From Brachybacterium ginsengisoli (lineage in GTDB: Bacteria > Actinomycetota > Actinomycetes > Actinomycetales > Dermabacteraceae), in assembly GCF_002407065.1 (NCBI RefSeq), contig NZ_CP023564.1, positions 2,232,001-2,296,000 on the forward strand: a DNA stretch of 64,000 bases, written 5' to 3'. Below are positions 51,449 through 59,757 of this stretch, piece after piece. The notes beneath the pieces were generated by a model that saw only the letters and a program-made list of their open reading frames with translations, searched no databases and was not told the origin of the DNA. Made by a program: the position numbers and the translations under genes. Each line of letters opens with the position of its first letter. The stretch's first letter is position 1.

Positions 51449-51566
51449 GCCAGAACGGCCTTTTCCGGAGTGGCCTCGGCCACAGCGGCCGATCTGGACC
51501 GTTCCTGCAGGTCACCGCCGCACGCCGGCAGCAGCATCCGCAGCGCCCCGGCAGACCTCCCGGACC

Positions 51567-52265
51567 TCAGGAGACAGGCACGACTCCACGATGCAGAGCC
51601 ACGATCCCGCCGCTGAGGTTCCGGTACTGGGTGCGCTCCATCCCCGCCTCGAGGAACCAGCCCCTCAGCTCCTCCTGCCCCGGCCACTCGAGGATCGACT
51701 CGGCGAGGTACTCGTAGGCATCCACCGTCGTGGCGAAGGTGCCGGCGACAGCAGGAAGGGCCCGCAGCAGGTACCGCTCGTAGACCGTGCGGAAGGGACG
51801 CCACGTCGGGGTCGAGAACTCGCAGACCACCACGCGGCCGCCGGGCCGCACCACTCGGACCATCTCCGCCAGTGCGAGCTTCGGCTCGTGAACGTTCCGC
51901 AGGCCGAAGGAGATGACCGCTGCATCGAAGGAGTCCTCCGCGAAGGGCAGGTGCTGGCCGTCGGCCCCGACGAAGGGCACCGGGGCACCTCGGCGGCGCC
52001 CCTCGCTCATCATCCCCAGGGAGAAGTCGGCTGCCACGACGCGGGCTCCGGTCCTGGCGATCGCGGCGCTGGAGGTGCCGGTGCCGGCGGCGAGATCGAG
52101 GACCTGTCCCCCAGGTCCGATCTCGAGCGCTTCGACCATGAGGTCGCGCCACATCCCCACCTGTCCCATGGCGGCGACATCGTTCATCAGGTCGTAGCGC
52201 TTGGCGATGCCGTCGAACATCGTGGCGACGTCGTACGGCTGCTTCTCGAGATCGGCACGGCTCAT
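51567..52265 (-). CDS. menG: Demethylmenaquinone methyltransferase
   Basis: Last step of menaquinone synthesis: methylates demethylmenaquinone with SAM. 232 residues of the UbiE/MenG family: VATMFDGIAKRYDLMNDV near the N-terminus, SAM motif QVLDLAAGTGTSSAAIA, ISFGLRNVHEPKLALAEM, VRPGGRVVVCEFSTP and YRNLSGGIVALHRG at the end. ATG at 52265 with AGGA about 7 nt upstream. Divergent from serC across 129 nt. The type II NADH dehydrogenase encoded 4.5 kb away would use its product. Confidence 0.93.
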   Translation of the reverse strand: MSRADLEKQPYDVATMFDGIAKRYDLMNDVAAMGQVGMWRDLMVEALEIGPGGQVLDLAAGTGTSSAAIARTGARVVAADFSLGMMSEGRRRGAPVPFVGADGQHLPFAEDSFDAAVISFGLRNVHEPKLALAEMVRVVRPGGRVVVCEFSTPTWRPFRTVYERYLLRALPAVAGTFATTVDAYEYLAESILEWPGQEELRGWFLEAGMERTQYRNLSGGIVALHRGVVPVS

Positions 52266-52394
52266 GCCCCGATCCTGCCATGTCCGGTGACAGAGCACGG
52301 ACGCGTGTCGGCCGATCTCCACTTCCCGGGGACAATGGTCGCGGGCGCCCGATCGGTCGGCGCCCTCGACCCACCCAGCATGAGGAGTCTCCGC

Positions 52395-53558
52395 ATGACC
52401 GCTGCCAGCACCGCTCGCACCGACGCCCTCCGCGCCCTGACCATCCCCCGGCATCTGCTCCCGGCCGACGGTCGCTTCGGCTCCGGTCCCTCCCGCATCC
52501 GGGCAGAGCAGATGGAGTCCCTGCGATCGGTCTCGGCGACCGTGCTGGGCACCTCCCACCGTCAGGCACCGGTCAAGGACCTCGTGGCGCGCGTGCGCTC
52601 CGGCCTCTCCGAGCTCTTCGCGCTCCCGGAGGGCTATGAGGTCGTCCTCGGCAACGGCGGCTCCACCGCCTTCTGGGACGTGGCCGTCTTCGGCCTGATC
52701 GAGAAGCGCTCCCAGCACCTCGTGCTCGGCGAGTTCTCGCAGAAGTTCGCCTCCGAGTCCGCCGGAGCACCGCACCTGGCGGAGCCCGAGGTGCTGCGTG
52801 CGAACCCGGGCGAGGTCCCCCAGGCGGTGGCCTCCGCGGAGGTGGATGCCTACGCCTGGCCGCACAACGAGACCTCGACCGGCGTGATGATCCCGGTGGC
52901 CCGCCCGGATGGAGCGGGCGACGGACAGCTTGTTCTCGTGGACGCGACCTCCGTCGCCGGCGCCGCGAGCGTCGACATCACGCAGACCGACGCGTACTAC
53001 TTCGCTCCGCAGAAGGCCTTCGCCTCCGACGGAGGACTCTGGCTCAGCGTCCTCTCCCCTGCGGCGATCGAGCGTGCCGAGCGCCTGGGCCAGGACTCCT
53101 CGCGGTGGATCCCGTCGTTCCTCTCGCTCACGAGCGCGATCGACAACTCGCGCAAGGACCAGACGCTGAACACGCCTGCGGTCGCCACCCTGGTGCTGCT
53201 GGCCGAGCAGATCGACTGGATCCTCGCCCAGGGCGGGCTGGCCTGGGCCGACGAGCGGACCCGCACCACCAGCGGCATGCTGCAGAGCTGGGCCGAGCGT
53301 CGGGAGGAGATCACGCCCTTCGTCGCGGACCCCGCCGCCCGTTCTCAGGTGGTGACCACCCTGGACGTCGACGAGTCGATCGACGCCACGGCCATCACCT
53401 CGCTGCTGCGCGCGCACGGCGTGGTCGACATCGAGCCCTACCGGAAGCTGGGACGCAACCAGCTGCGCATCGCGACCTTCCCCGCGGTCGACGTCGAGGA
53501 CGTGGCCTCGCTGATCGAGGTCCTCGATCACGTGCTGGACAGCACCGCCGACGCCTGA
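52395..53558 (+). CDS. serC: Phosphoserine aminotransferase (actinobacterial type)
   Basis: PLP enzyme converting 3-phosphohydroxypyruvate and glutamate to phosphoserine in serine synthesis. 387 residues. RFGSGPSRIR near 27-36, LGTSHRQAPVK, VVLGNGGSTAFWDVAVFGL, and the PLP lysine in YYFAPQKAFASDGGLWL are seen; the sequence follows the mycobacterial/actinobacterial form rather than E. coli SerC. ATG at 52395 has GAGGAG 7 nt upstream. A terminator follows at 53574. Confidence 0.94.
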   Translation: MTAASTARTDALRALTIPRHLLPADGRFGSGPSRIRAEQMESLRSVSATVLGTSHRQAPVKDLVARVRSGLSELFALPEGYEVVLGNGGSTAFWDVAVFGLIEKRSQHLVLGEFSQKFASESAGAPHLAEPEVLRANPGEVPQAVASAEVDAYAWPHNETSTGVMIPVARPDGAGDGQLVLVDATSVAGAASVDITQTDAYYFAPQKAFASDGGLWLSVLSPAAIERAERLGQDSSRWIPSFLSLTSAIDNSRKDQTLNTPAVATLVLLAEQIDWILAQGGLAWADERTRTTSGMLQSWAERREEITPFVADPAARSQVVTTLDVDESIDATAITSLLRAHGVVDIEPYRKLGRNQLRIATFPAVDVEDVASLIEVLDHVLDSTADA

Positions 53559-53573
53559 GAGCACCCGCACCGC

Positions 53574-53611
53574 GAACGGCCGGACCGCCCCGAGGGGTGG
53601 TCCGGCCGTTC
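53574..53611. terminator. Terminator between serC and the MarR gene
   Basis: 13-bp stem GAACGGCCGGACC (53574-53586) with its complement at 53599-53611; the loop contains CCCC/GGGG that can extend the hairpin. Convergent position suggests use from both sides. Confidence 0.75.
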
Positions 53612-53651
53612 GTGCTCCCGCAGGAAGCGGGACGTGCATCTCTCCTCGGAG

Positions 53652-54158
53652 TCAGCGCCTCGGGGGGATGAGCAGCTCCCGCAGCATCGCCGAGGCCTCG
53701 CGCAGGGAGGCTCGCTGCTCGGACGTGGCCCCGTCGAGCCGCTCGCGGAGCCACGCGTGACGGCGCTCCCGCCCGGCGAGCACGAGCTGTGTGCCCTGGT
53801 CGGTGAGCGTCACCCGCACTTGTCGTCCGTCCCCGGGGTGGGCCGCGCGCGCCACCAGACCGGCCGCCTCGAGCCGGCCGAGGATACGCGTCATGACCGG
53901 AGGGCTCACGTGCTCGAACTCCGCGAGCGCGCCCGGGGTCGACTCCCCGGCCCGCTCGAGATAGGCGAGCACGGAGAACTGGGGAGCCGAGACCTCCTCC
54001 GAGGCGGCATGCGAGCGCAGGATCCGCGAGGAGACCAGGAGAACCCGCTCCAGCTCGCCGGCGAGCTCTGCGGCCTCGGCGAGCTCCGCCGCCTCACGGC
54101 CGCCCGTTCCCGGGTCCGCGGACCGCGGCGGACGCTCCGGAGAGGCTCCCCGGCTCAC
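53652..54158 (-). CDS. MarR-family transcriptional regulator
   Basis: 168-residue winged-helix regulator. The core is typical: VSAPQFSVLAYLERAG, TPGALAEFEHVSPPVMTRILGRLEAAGLVARAAHPGDGR-like layout (recognition helix VSPPVMTRILGRLEAAGL, wing HPGDGRQVRVTLTDQG). The GTG start overlaps the permease stop as GTGA (54155-54158), so permease and regulator share an mRNA. It may control the permease or respond to a purine-related ligand; that is inference. Confidence 0.9.
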   Translation of the reverse strand: MSRGASPERPPRSADPGTGGREAAELAEAAELAGELERVLLVSSRILRSHAASEEVSAPQFSVLAYLERAGESTPGALAEFEHVSPPVMTRILGRLEAAGLVARAAHPGDGRQVRVTLTDQGTQLVLAGRERRHAWLRERLDGATSEQRASLREASAMLRELLIPPRR

Positions 54159-55660
54159 TGCAGGAGACCCTCGATCGAGCCGCGCAGGAAGTACACGACG
54201 AACAGGACGGCGATGAGGTACATGAGCCAGTGGATCTCGCGCGCCTTGCCGCGCACCACCCGGATGAGCACGTACATCACGAACCCGGCGCCCATGCCGA
54301 CGGTGATCGAGTAGGCGAAGGGCATCAGGATGATGGTCAGGAACGACGGCAGCGCCACCTCGACGTCGGTGAAGTCGATGTCGGTGATCTGGGTCATCAT
54401 CAGGAAGCCGACCATCACCAGGGCGGGTGTCGCGGCCTCGTACGGGACCATCGCCACCAGTGGCGAGAAGAAGGTCGAGAGCAGGAACAGCGCTCCGACC
54501 ACGATGGCGGCCAGACCTGTCCGGGCGCCCTCGGCGACTCCGGAGGTGGACTCGACGAAGCTCGTGTTCGAGGAGACGCCGCCGACGCCGCCGGCGATCG
54601 CGGCCACGGAGTCGACCACGAGGATCCGCTGGGAGTTCGGGATGTCGCCGTCCTCCTGGACGAGACCGGCGCTCGAGGCCACGCCGACCATCGTGCCCAT
54701 GGTGTCGAAGAAGTCCGCGAGCAGCAGCGAGAAGACGATGACGGTCGCGCCGATGACACCGGCGGCTGCGATGCCGCCGACAGGGTCGACGGTGAAGAGC
54801 GTGGCGAAGTCGGGCATCTGGATCAGGGAGCCGGTGACGGCCGGGACGTTCATCGCCCATCCCCCGGGGTTGCCGGCCTCCGCACCCTCGGCGGGGACGA
54901 AAGCACCGAGGTGGAGCACCTTCTCGATGACCAGGGAGAGCACCGTCGCGCTGACGATCGCGATGAGGATGGCGCCCGGGACCTTGCGGATCCACAGCAC
55001 GAACATCAGCAGGAGCCCGACCACGAAGACGAAGGTGGGCCAGCCGGTCAGGGACCCGTCGTTGCCCAGCTGCACGGGCGTCCCGGCGGCGGTGGTCACG
55101 AACTTGGCGTTGAACAGGCCGAGGAAGGCGATGAACAGTCCGATGCCCACGCCGATGGCGGTCTTGAGGAACGGCGGGACGGCGTTGAAGACCGCCCGGC
55201 GGAAGCCGGTGAGCACGAGCACCAGGATGACGATGCCCTCGAGGAGCACCATGCCCATCGCTCCACCCCAGGTCATCCCCGGAAGGGGCACCACGGAGTA
55301 GGCGAGATAGGCGTTCAGCCCCAGCCCTGCCGCCAGCGCGAGGGGGAACTTCGCCCACGCGCCCATGAACAGGCTGAGCAGCCCGGCGATCAGCGCCGTG
55401 CCGGCGGCGACGGCGGGGAGGTTCGGCTCGGCGCCTCCACCGAGGTACATGCCGGTGGAGTCCGGAACCGTGCCGATGATCAGCGGGTTCAGCACCACGA
55501 TGTAGCACATCGAGAAGAAGGTCACCAGGCCGCCGCGGAGCTCCCGCCCGACGGTCGACCCTCTCTCGGTGATGCCGAAGTATCGGTCCAGCCCGGAGCG
55601 CGGAGCTCGCAGTGCCTGGGAGGGGGGCGTGGGGGGTGGGGAGGGATGAGCCTGCTGCAT
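54155..55660 (-). CDS. AzgA-type purine permease (guanine/hypoxanthine/adenine)
   Basis: Proton symporter for purine bases. 501 residues with about 13 membrane helices. Family signatures include LDRYFGITERGSTVGREL, GLVTFFSMCYIVVLNPLII, AAGLGLNAYLAYSVV, ADFFDTMGTMVGVASSAG and SSNTSFVESTSGVAEGARTG. Which purine it prefers cannot be read from motifs. TACGAT (55667-55672) ends 6 nt before the ATG, pointing to a leaderless transcript. MarR regulator follows in the same operon. Confidence 0.92.
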   Translation of the reverse strand: MQQAHPSPPPTPPSQALRAPRSGLDRYFGITERGSTVGRELRGGLVTFFSMCYIVVLNPLIIGTVPDSTGMYLGGGAEPNLPAVAAGTALIAGLLSLFMGAWAKFPLALAAGLGLNAYLAYSVVPLPGMTWGGAMGMVLLEGIVILVLVLTGFRRAVFNAVPPFLKTAIGVGIGLFIAFLGLFNAKFVTTAAGTPVQLGNDGSLTGWPTFVFVVGLLLMFVLWIRKVPGAILIAIVSATVLSLVIEKVLHLGAFVPAEGAEAGNPGGWAMNVPAVTGSLIQMPDFATLFTVDPVGGIAAAGVIGATVIVFSLLLADFFDTMGTMVGVASSAGLVQEDGDIPNSQRILVVDSVAAIAGGVGGVSSNTSFVESTSGVAEGARTGLAAIVVGALFLLSTFFSPLVAMVPYEAATPALVMVGFLMMTQITDIDFTDVEVALPSFLTIILMPFAYSITVGMGAGFVMYVLIRVVRGKAREIHWLMYLIAVLFVVYFLRGSIEGLLQ

Positions 55661-55666
55661 GGTCAG

Positions 55667-55672
55667 ATCGTA
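55667..55672 (-). promoter_or_regulatory. -10 box of the purine permease gene (leaderless start)
   Basis: TACGAT on the minus strand followed by 6 nt and ATG. CTTCGG lies 17 bp further upstream as a weak -35. Confidence 0.55.
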
Positions 55673-55710
55673 TCGGCCCGCTGTGGCGCCCGAAGCCCCG
55701 CCTCCGCCGC

Positions 55711-56502
55711 TCAGACTTCCAGGGGGTGCTCGACCTCGAGCCGTCGCGAATACCGGTAATACTCCGCGAGCTCGAGCCGGGAGGCCGCCGCCTCGTCGAC
55801 CACCACGACCACGTCCGGGTGCATCTGGAGAGCGGTGGCGGGCCAGCGGGCGCTGATGGCGCCCTCGGCGAGCTGCGCGACCGCCGCCGCCTTGCCGGCG
55901 CCGGACGCGGTGAGCACGATCCTGCGGGCCTCGAGGATGGTGCCCAGGCCTTGGCTGAGCGCCCTCACGGGGACCTCCGACGGGCTGGAGAAGTACCGCG
56001 CGTTGTCCTCGATCGTCGAGCGCGTGAGGCCCACCACCCGGGTGCGGGAGGCCAGCGAGCTGCCCGGCTCGTTGAAGGCGATGTGACCGTTGGAGCCGAT
56101 GCCGAGGATCTGGAGGTCCACTCCCCCGGCCTCGCGGATCCGTCGATCGTAGGAGGCGGCCTCGGCGACCGGGTCGGAGGTCGCGCCGTCGGGCGAGAGG
56201 ACCGCCGCGTCGTCGATGTCGATGTGCGCGGTGAAGTTCTCGCGGATGAAGCGGTGATAGCTCTGCTCGTGGTCGGCCGGGAGGCCCACGTACTCGTCGA
56301 GGAGGAAGGCCCGGCTCCCCGCGAAGGACAGCCCCTCCTCGCGATGGCGACGGATCAGCTCGGTGTACGCCGGGACCGGTGAGGATCCGGTGGCCAGGCC
56401 CAGGACGGCGCCCGAGTCCCCGGCCTCCTGCAGGGTGCGCGCGAAGACGTCCGCGACGACCTCCGCGCCCTCTGCGGCGTCCGCCACGATGTGGATCTGC
56501 AT
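55711..56502 (-). CDS. nagB: Glucosamine-6-phosphate deaminase
   Basis: Converts glucosamine 6-phosphate to fructose 6-phosphate and ammonia. 263 residues from ATG at 56502. Motifs: LGLATGSSPVPAYTELIRR, FLLDEYVGLPADHEQSY with catalytic Asp, and LGIGSNGHIAFNEPGSS with the conserved histidine. GGAAGGG lies upstream of the ATG. No nagA or other amino-sugar gene is adjacent. An 8-bp direct repeat lies in its promoter region. Confidence 0.93.
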   Translation of the reverse strand: MQIHIVADAAEGAEVVADVFARTLQEAGDSGAVLGLATGSSPVPAYTELIRRHREEGLSFAGSRAFLLDEYVGLPADHEQSYHRFIRENFTAHIDIDDAAVLSPDGATSDPVAEAASYDRRIREAGGVDLQILGIGSNGHIAFNEPGSSLASRTRVVGLTRSTIEDNARYFSSPSEVPVRALSQGLGTILEARRIVLTASGAGKAAAVAQLAEGAISARWPATALQMHPDVVVVVDEAAASRLELAEYYRYSRRLEVEHPLEV

Positions 56503-56543
56503 TCGGTCCCGCCCTTCCGTCCCGGTGCCGCGCGGCGCCGCAC

Positions 56544-56576
56544 CTATGATCATTTCTGCGCGTTCTGGCTATGATC
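56544..56576. repeat. Direct repeat CTATGATC upstream of nagB
   Basis: Two exact copies (56544-56551 and 56569-56576), 25 bp apart start to start. They may be protein-binding sites; they do not resemble the known DasR palindrome as I recall it. Confidence 0.35.
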
Positions 56577-56679
56577 CGAGCATACCTGCTCATGCGTGCT
56601 AGATCGACGGGGCGGGAGGGTTGGTCCGCGCGTGACCCTGTGAGACGCATCGCGCCGACGATCCGGCCCTGGACGCACA

Positions 56680-56712
56680 AGAGCTGCCGCACACCAGGTG
56701 TGCGGCAGCTCT
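56680..56712 (-). terminator. Second terminator after ndh
   Basis: 16-bp arms AGAGCTGCCGCACACC and complement, nearly a perfect palindrome; on the minus strand it ends GCAGCTCTTGT. Confidence 0.75.
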
Positions 56713-56726
56713 GGGGCCGACGGGTC

Positions 56727-56754
56727 GGGAGCTCCGGCTCAGGCCGGAGCTCCC
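56727..56754 (-). terminator. First terminator after ndh
   Basis: 12-bp stem GGGAGCTCCGGC with its complement around the loop TCAG, 7 nt after the ndh stop codon. With the hairpin at 56680 it makes a tandem terminator. Confidence 0.75.
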
Positions 56755-56761
56755 GCCGGCG

Positions 56762-58135
56762 TCACTTCTTCTTGCCGGAGTTCGCAGCGAACTCGAATGC
56801 TGCGCGGGGGCTCTCGGACTGCGGGATGCCGATGATGTCGCGACGGGAGATCAGGTTGGTCGCCCAGCCCGCGATGACAGATGCCTTGCGGCCGAGGGTC
56901 GGCATCGCGTACACGTGGTACGCGCGCGCCATCGCCCAGGCCGGCAGACCGCGGATGTCGAGCTCCTTCTCGCCCAGCTGCAGCCGGCCGACGCCCTTGT
57001 ACATGCCGAGGGTCGCCATGACGCCGAGGTTCTTGTGGTAGTAGTCCACCAGCGGACGGCCCTGGACGGACCGAGCGATGTTGTCTGCCACGCGCTTGGC
57101 CTGACGGACGGCGTGCTGGGCGTTGGGCGGGCAGAACTTGCCCTCGCCGGAGGCCAGATCCGGGACCGCGGCGCAGTCGCCGGCGGTGAAGACGTCGTCC
57201 AGCGGACCGTCGACGCCGTTGACGCGGAGATCCGCGAGCGCCTCGAGCTTGCCCATGAGCGGACCGCGCTCCGTGACGACCGGGAGATCGGAGATCTCCG
57301 AGTCGGAGAGCACCGGGGCAGGCTTGACGCCCGCGTTCCAGACCAGCAGATCCGTCTCGAACTCGTCGCCGTCGCTCGTCTTGATGACGCCGCCCTCGGC
57401 GGAGTTCAGGAAGGTCTCGAGCTTGACCTCGATGCCGCGCTCGCGCAGCTGGTTCAGCACGTAGGCGCGCTGATCCTCGTTGAGCTCCGGGAAGATGAAC
57501 GGCGCACCGTCGACGAGCACGAAGCGGATGTCCGAAGCGTGCAGGTCGGGGTAGTAGCGCAGGGCGTCGCGGACCATGTCCTCGGCCTCGGAGACGGCCT
57601 CGCCGCCGGCGAAGCCTCCGCCGATGAAGGTGAAGGTGAGCAGACGCTTGCGAGCGGCCGGGTCCTTGGTGGTCGCAGCCTCGGCGAGGTTCGCCAGGAT
57701 GCGGTCGCGCACGGCGGTCGCCTCCTCGACCTGCTTGAAGCCGATCGCGTTCTCCGCCAGGCCCGGGATGGGCAGCAGACGGGGGACGGCGCCGAGGCCG
57801 ACGACCAGGTAGTCGTAGTTGATCTCGAGCTTCTCGTCGTCCTCGAGGTCGACCACGACGGTCTTCTCGGCGCTGCGGATCGCGGACACCGAGCCGGTGA
57901 CCACCTTGGCGCCGGGCAGGACCTTGCGCAGGGGGGCCAGGACGTTGCGGGGGTCGATGCTGCCGGCACCGACCTCGGGCAGGAACGGTGCGTACGTCAT
58001 GTACGGACGCGGATCGACGACCGTGATCGCAACCTCCGCGCCGAGGGTCTTGCGAAGCTCGGACGCGGTCGTCAGACCGACGGAACCGCCTCCGAGGATG
58101 AGAACGTGGGGCTTGCCGCCGAAGGTATTAGTCAT
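56762..58135 (-). CDS. ndh: Type II NADH dehydrogenase (NDH-2)
   Basis: Peripheral membrane flavoprotein that oxidises NADH and reduces menaquinone without pumping protons. 457 residues. Two dinucleotide folds: HVLILGGGSVGLTTASEL (FAD, near 10-27) and FTFIGGGFAGGEAVSEAE (NADH). Family stretches YMTYAPFLPEVGAGSIDPRN, LVVGLGAVPR, VFTAGDCAAVPD and CPPNAQHAVRQAKRVADNI are present. The hydrophobic C-terminal part binds the membrane. A consensus promoter ends 6 nt before the ATG, giving a probable leaderless mRNA. Confidence 0.94.
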   Translation of the reverse strand: MTNTFGGKPHVLILGGGSVGLTTASELRKTLGAEVAITVVDPRPYMTYAPFLPEVGAGSIDPRNVLAPLRKVLPGAKVVTGSVSAIRSAEKTVVVDLEDDEKLEINYDYLVVGLGAVPRLLPIPGLAENAIGFKQVEEATAVRDRILANLAEAATTKDPAARKRLLTFTFIGGGFAGGEAVSEAEDMVRDALRYYPDLHASDIRFVLVDGAPFIFPELNEDQRAYVLNQLRERGIEVKLETFLNSAEGGVIKTSDGDEFETDLLVWNAGVKPAPVLSDSEISDLPVVTERGPLMGKLEALADLRVNGVDGPLDDVFTAGDCAAVPDLASGEGKFCPPNAQHAVRQAKRVADNIARSVQGRPLVDYYHKNLGVMATLGMYKGVGRLQLGEKELDIRGLPAWAMARAYHVYAMPTLGRKASVIAGWATNLISRRDIIGIPQSESPRAAFEFAANSGKKK

Positions 58136-58141
58136 ACCTAC

Positions 58142-58170
58142 AGACTAGAACCGCGGACGCCCGGATACAA
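58142..58170 (-). promoter_or_regulatory. Promoter of ndh, leaderless
   Basis: On the minus strand TTGTAT (58165-58170), 17-bp spacer, TAGTCT (58142-58147), then 6 nt and ATG. The clearest protein-gene promoter in the window. Confidence 0.75.
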
Positions 58171-58198
58171 AAGGGCCCGCCAGGTGAACAGATCGCGA

Positions 58199-59152
58199 TC
58201 AGGGCACGCGGTCCAGGAGATCCAGCGCGATCCCGTCGAGGATGTCGTGCTCGCTGGTGCGCGCCGAGGTGATCGATCCGGCCGCCGCGACACGGTCGAC
58301 GATGCGCGACCAGATCAGCGCCCCGGCCCCGATGACGTCGACGCGACCTGGGTGGATGACCTTTCGGCGGGCGCGCTCCTCGCGTGCCTCGGACAGCAGC
58401 GAGCGGCATGTGGCCCGCACCTCGTCCAGGCTGAGCGTGGCTCCGTGGGTGACGTCGGGACGATAGTCCTGGATCCCCGTGGCGACGGCAGTGACAGTCG
58501 TCACCGTCCCCGCCACGCCGACGAGCGCGTCGGCGCGGTCCAGCGGGACCTCGGCGGCCGCCCGGTCGAGGTGGGCGTCGATCTCCGCGGTGGCCGCGGC
58601 GATCTCGGCCGCGGTGGGCGGGTCCGACAGGAGGTGCCGCTCGGTCAGACGCACCGATCCCATGTCGGTGCTGATGCGGTGGGTCGGGGCCTCGACGCCG
58701 AGCACCAGCTCCGTGGAGCCGCCGCCGATGTCGACCACCAGGCGCGGCCCCGGCGGAAGATCCGACACGGTGCTGACGGCGCCGCGGAAAGAGAGCGCCG
58801 CCTCTTCCTGGCCGCTGATCACCTCAGGCACGATCCCGAGGATCTCCCGGATCCCCTGGATGAAAACGTCCCGGTTCGAGGCGTCGCGGGTGGCCGAGGT
58901 GGCGACGAAGCGGATGTCGTCCACGGCGACGCCGTGGTGCTCGATGAGCTCGCGGTAGCGACGGGCGGCGTCGAGCGTCCGCTCGACGGCGACCGGGTCG
59001 AAGCGGCCCGTGCGGTCCACCCCGAGGCCGAGGCGGACCATCTCCAGATGGCGCTCGAGATCCACGAGGGCTCCGGTCGCCTCGTCGCGGCGTGCGATGA
59101 GGAGTCGGATCGAGTTGGTGCCGCAGTCGATCGCGGCGACGGGGGCGCTCAT
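58199..59152 (-). CDS. ppx: Exopolyphosphatase / pppGpp phosphatase family protein
   Basis: 317 residues of the Ppx/GppA family, ASKHA fold. Motifs: AAIDCGTNSIRLLIA near the N-terminus, FVATSATRDASNRDVF, ISGQEEAALSFRGAV and VVDIGGGSTELVLGVE. It hydrolyses polyphosphate or the gamma phosphate of pppGpp; which one is not readable. It is the short form without a C-terminal HD domain, as in mycobacterial Ppx1. ATG overlaps the DUF501 stop (59149-59152). Confidence 0.92.
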   Translation of the reverse strand: MSAPVAAIDCGTNSIRLLIARRDEATGALVDLERHLEMVRLGLGVDRTGRFDPVAVERTLDAARRYRELIEHHGVAVDDIRFVATSATRDASNRDVFIQGIREILGIVPEVISGQEEAALSFRGAVSTVSDLPPGPRLVVDIGGGSTELVLGVEAPTHRISTDMGSVRLTERHLLSDPPTAAEIAAATAEIDAHLDRAAAEVPLDRADALVGVAGTVTTVTAVATGIQDYRPDVTHGATLSLDEVRATCRSLLSEAREERARRKVIHPGRVDVIGAGALIWSRIVDRVAAAGSITSARTSEHDILDGIALDLLDRVP

Positions 59153-59757
59153 CGGGCCACCTCGCCGGTGTCGATGTCGGCGTCGGTGTCCGTGTCCGTG
59201 CTCGTGCCGGTGCTCGTGTCGTCGTCCGTATCGGCGCCGGCGTCGCAGCGGCAGACGAGCTCGGGCAGGACGCCGTCGATCGTCGGCAGGACCTCGTCGG
59301 CGATCGGGTTGATGCCGGGCCCCTCGGCCAGCGCCTGGCCGGCGAGGGCGTGGAGGCACTTCACCCTGGTGGGCATGCCGCCGGCGCTGACGTGCCGGAC
59401 CTCTTCGGCATCGCCGATCTCGGCGCGACGGGCGAGATAGCGCTCGTGGGCGCCGCGGTACGAGGCGGCGAGCTCGTCCTCCTGCTCCACCCTCTCGGTC
59501 AGCTCGGCCATCAGCCCGGTCGCCTCGAGGCGCGAGATCTCGAGCGTGAGCCAGGGCAGGGTCAGGTAGAGCGAGGTGGGGAAGGGGGTGCCGTCCTCGA
59601 GCCGCGGCGAGGTGCGGACCACGGCAGGGCGGCCGCAGCCGCAGCGACGGGCGATCGAGACGACGCCGCGCATCTCCCGTCCGAGCTGTTCGCGCATGAC
59701 CTCGTGGTCCTCCGTGGTGGCCGGGGACTCGAAGGGAAGAGGGGGGAGGGTGCTCAC
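59149..59757 (-). CDS. DUF501 family protein
   Basis: 202 residues. Members of this actinobacterial family lie between the FtsB/DivIC-like gene and ppx, as here; function unknown. Three cysteines of an apparent metal site are in ARRCGCGRPAVV and RVKCLHALAGQ, with another pair VCRCDAG near the end; PRLEDGTPFPTSLYLT is the most conserved stretch. The C-terminal ~25 residues are an Asp/Thr repeat tail. GTG start overlaps the upstream stop (59754-59757). Confidence 0.88.
   Translation of the reverse strand: MSTLPPLPFESPATTEDHEVMREQLGREMRGVVSIARRCGCGRPAVVRTSPRLEDGTPFPTSLYLTLPWLTLEISRLEATGLMAELTERVEQEDELAASYRGAHERYLARRAEIGDAEEVRHVSAGGMPTRVKCLHALAGQALAEGPGINPIADEVLPTIDGVLPELVCRCDAGADTDDDTSTGTSTDTDTDADIDTGEVAR

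Larger units (their letters stand above)
51079..51566 (-). other. rRNA leader and promoter region
   Basis: About 490 nt between menG and 16S. It contains two promoters (51420-51448, 51267-51295), then an AT-rich leader with CTTGATATCTCAATAGCGTG, which resembles the boxA/processing segment of actinobacterial rRNA leaders, and a small hairpin TGCCATTTAGTTTGAATGGCA-like (arms TGCCATT/AATGGCA). Confidence 0.7.
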
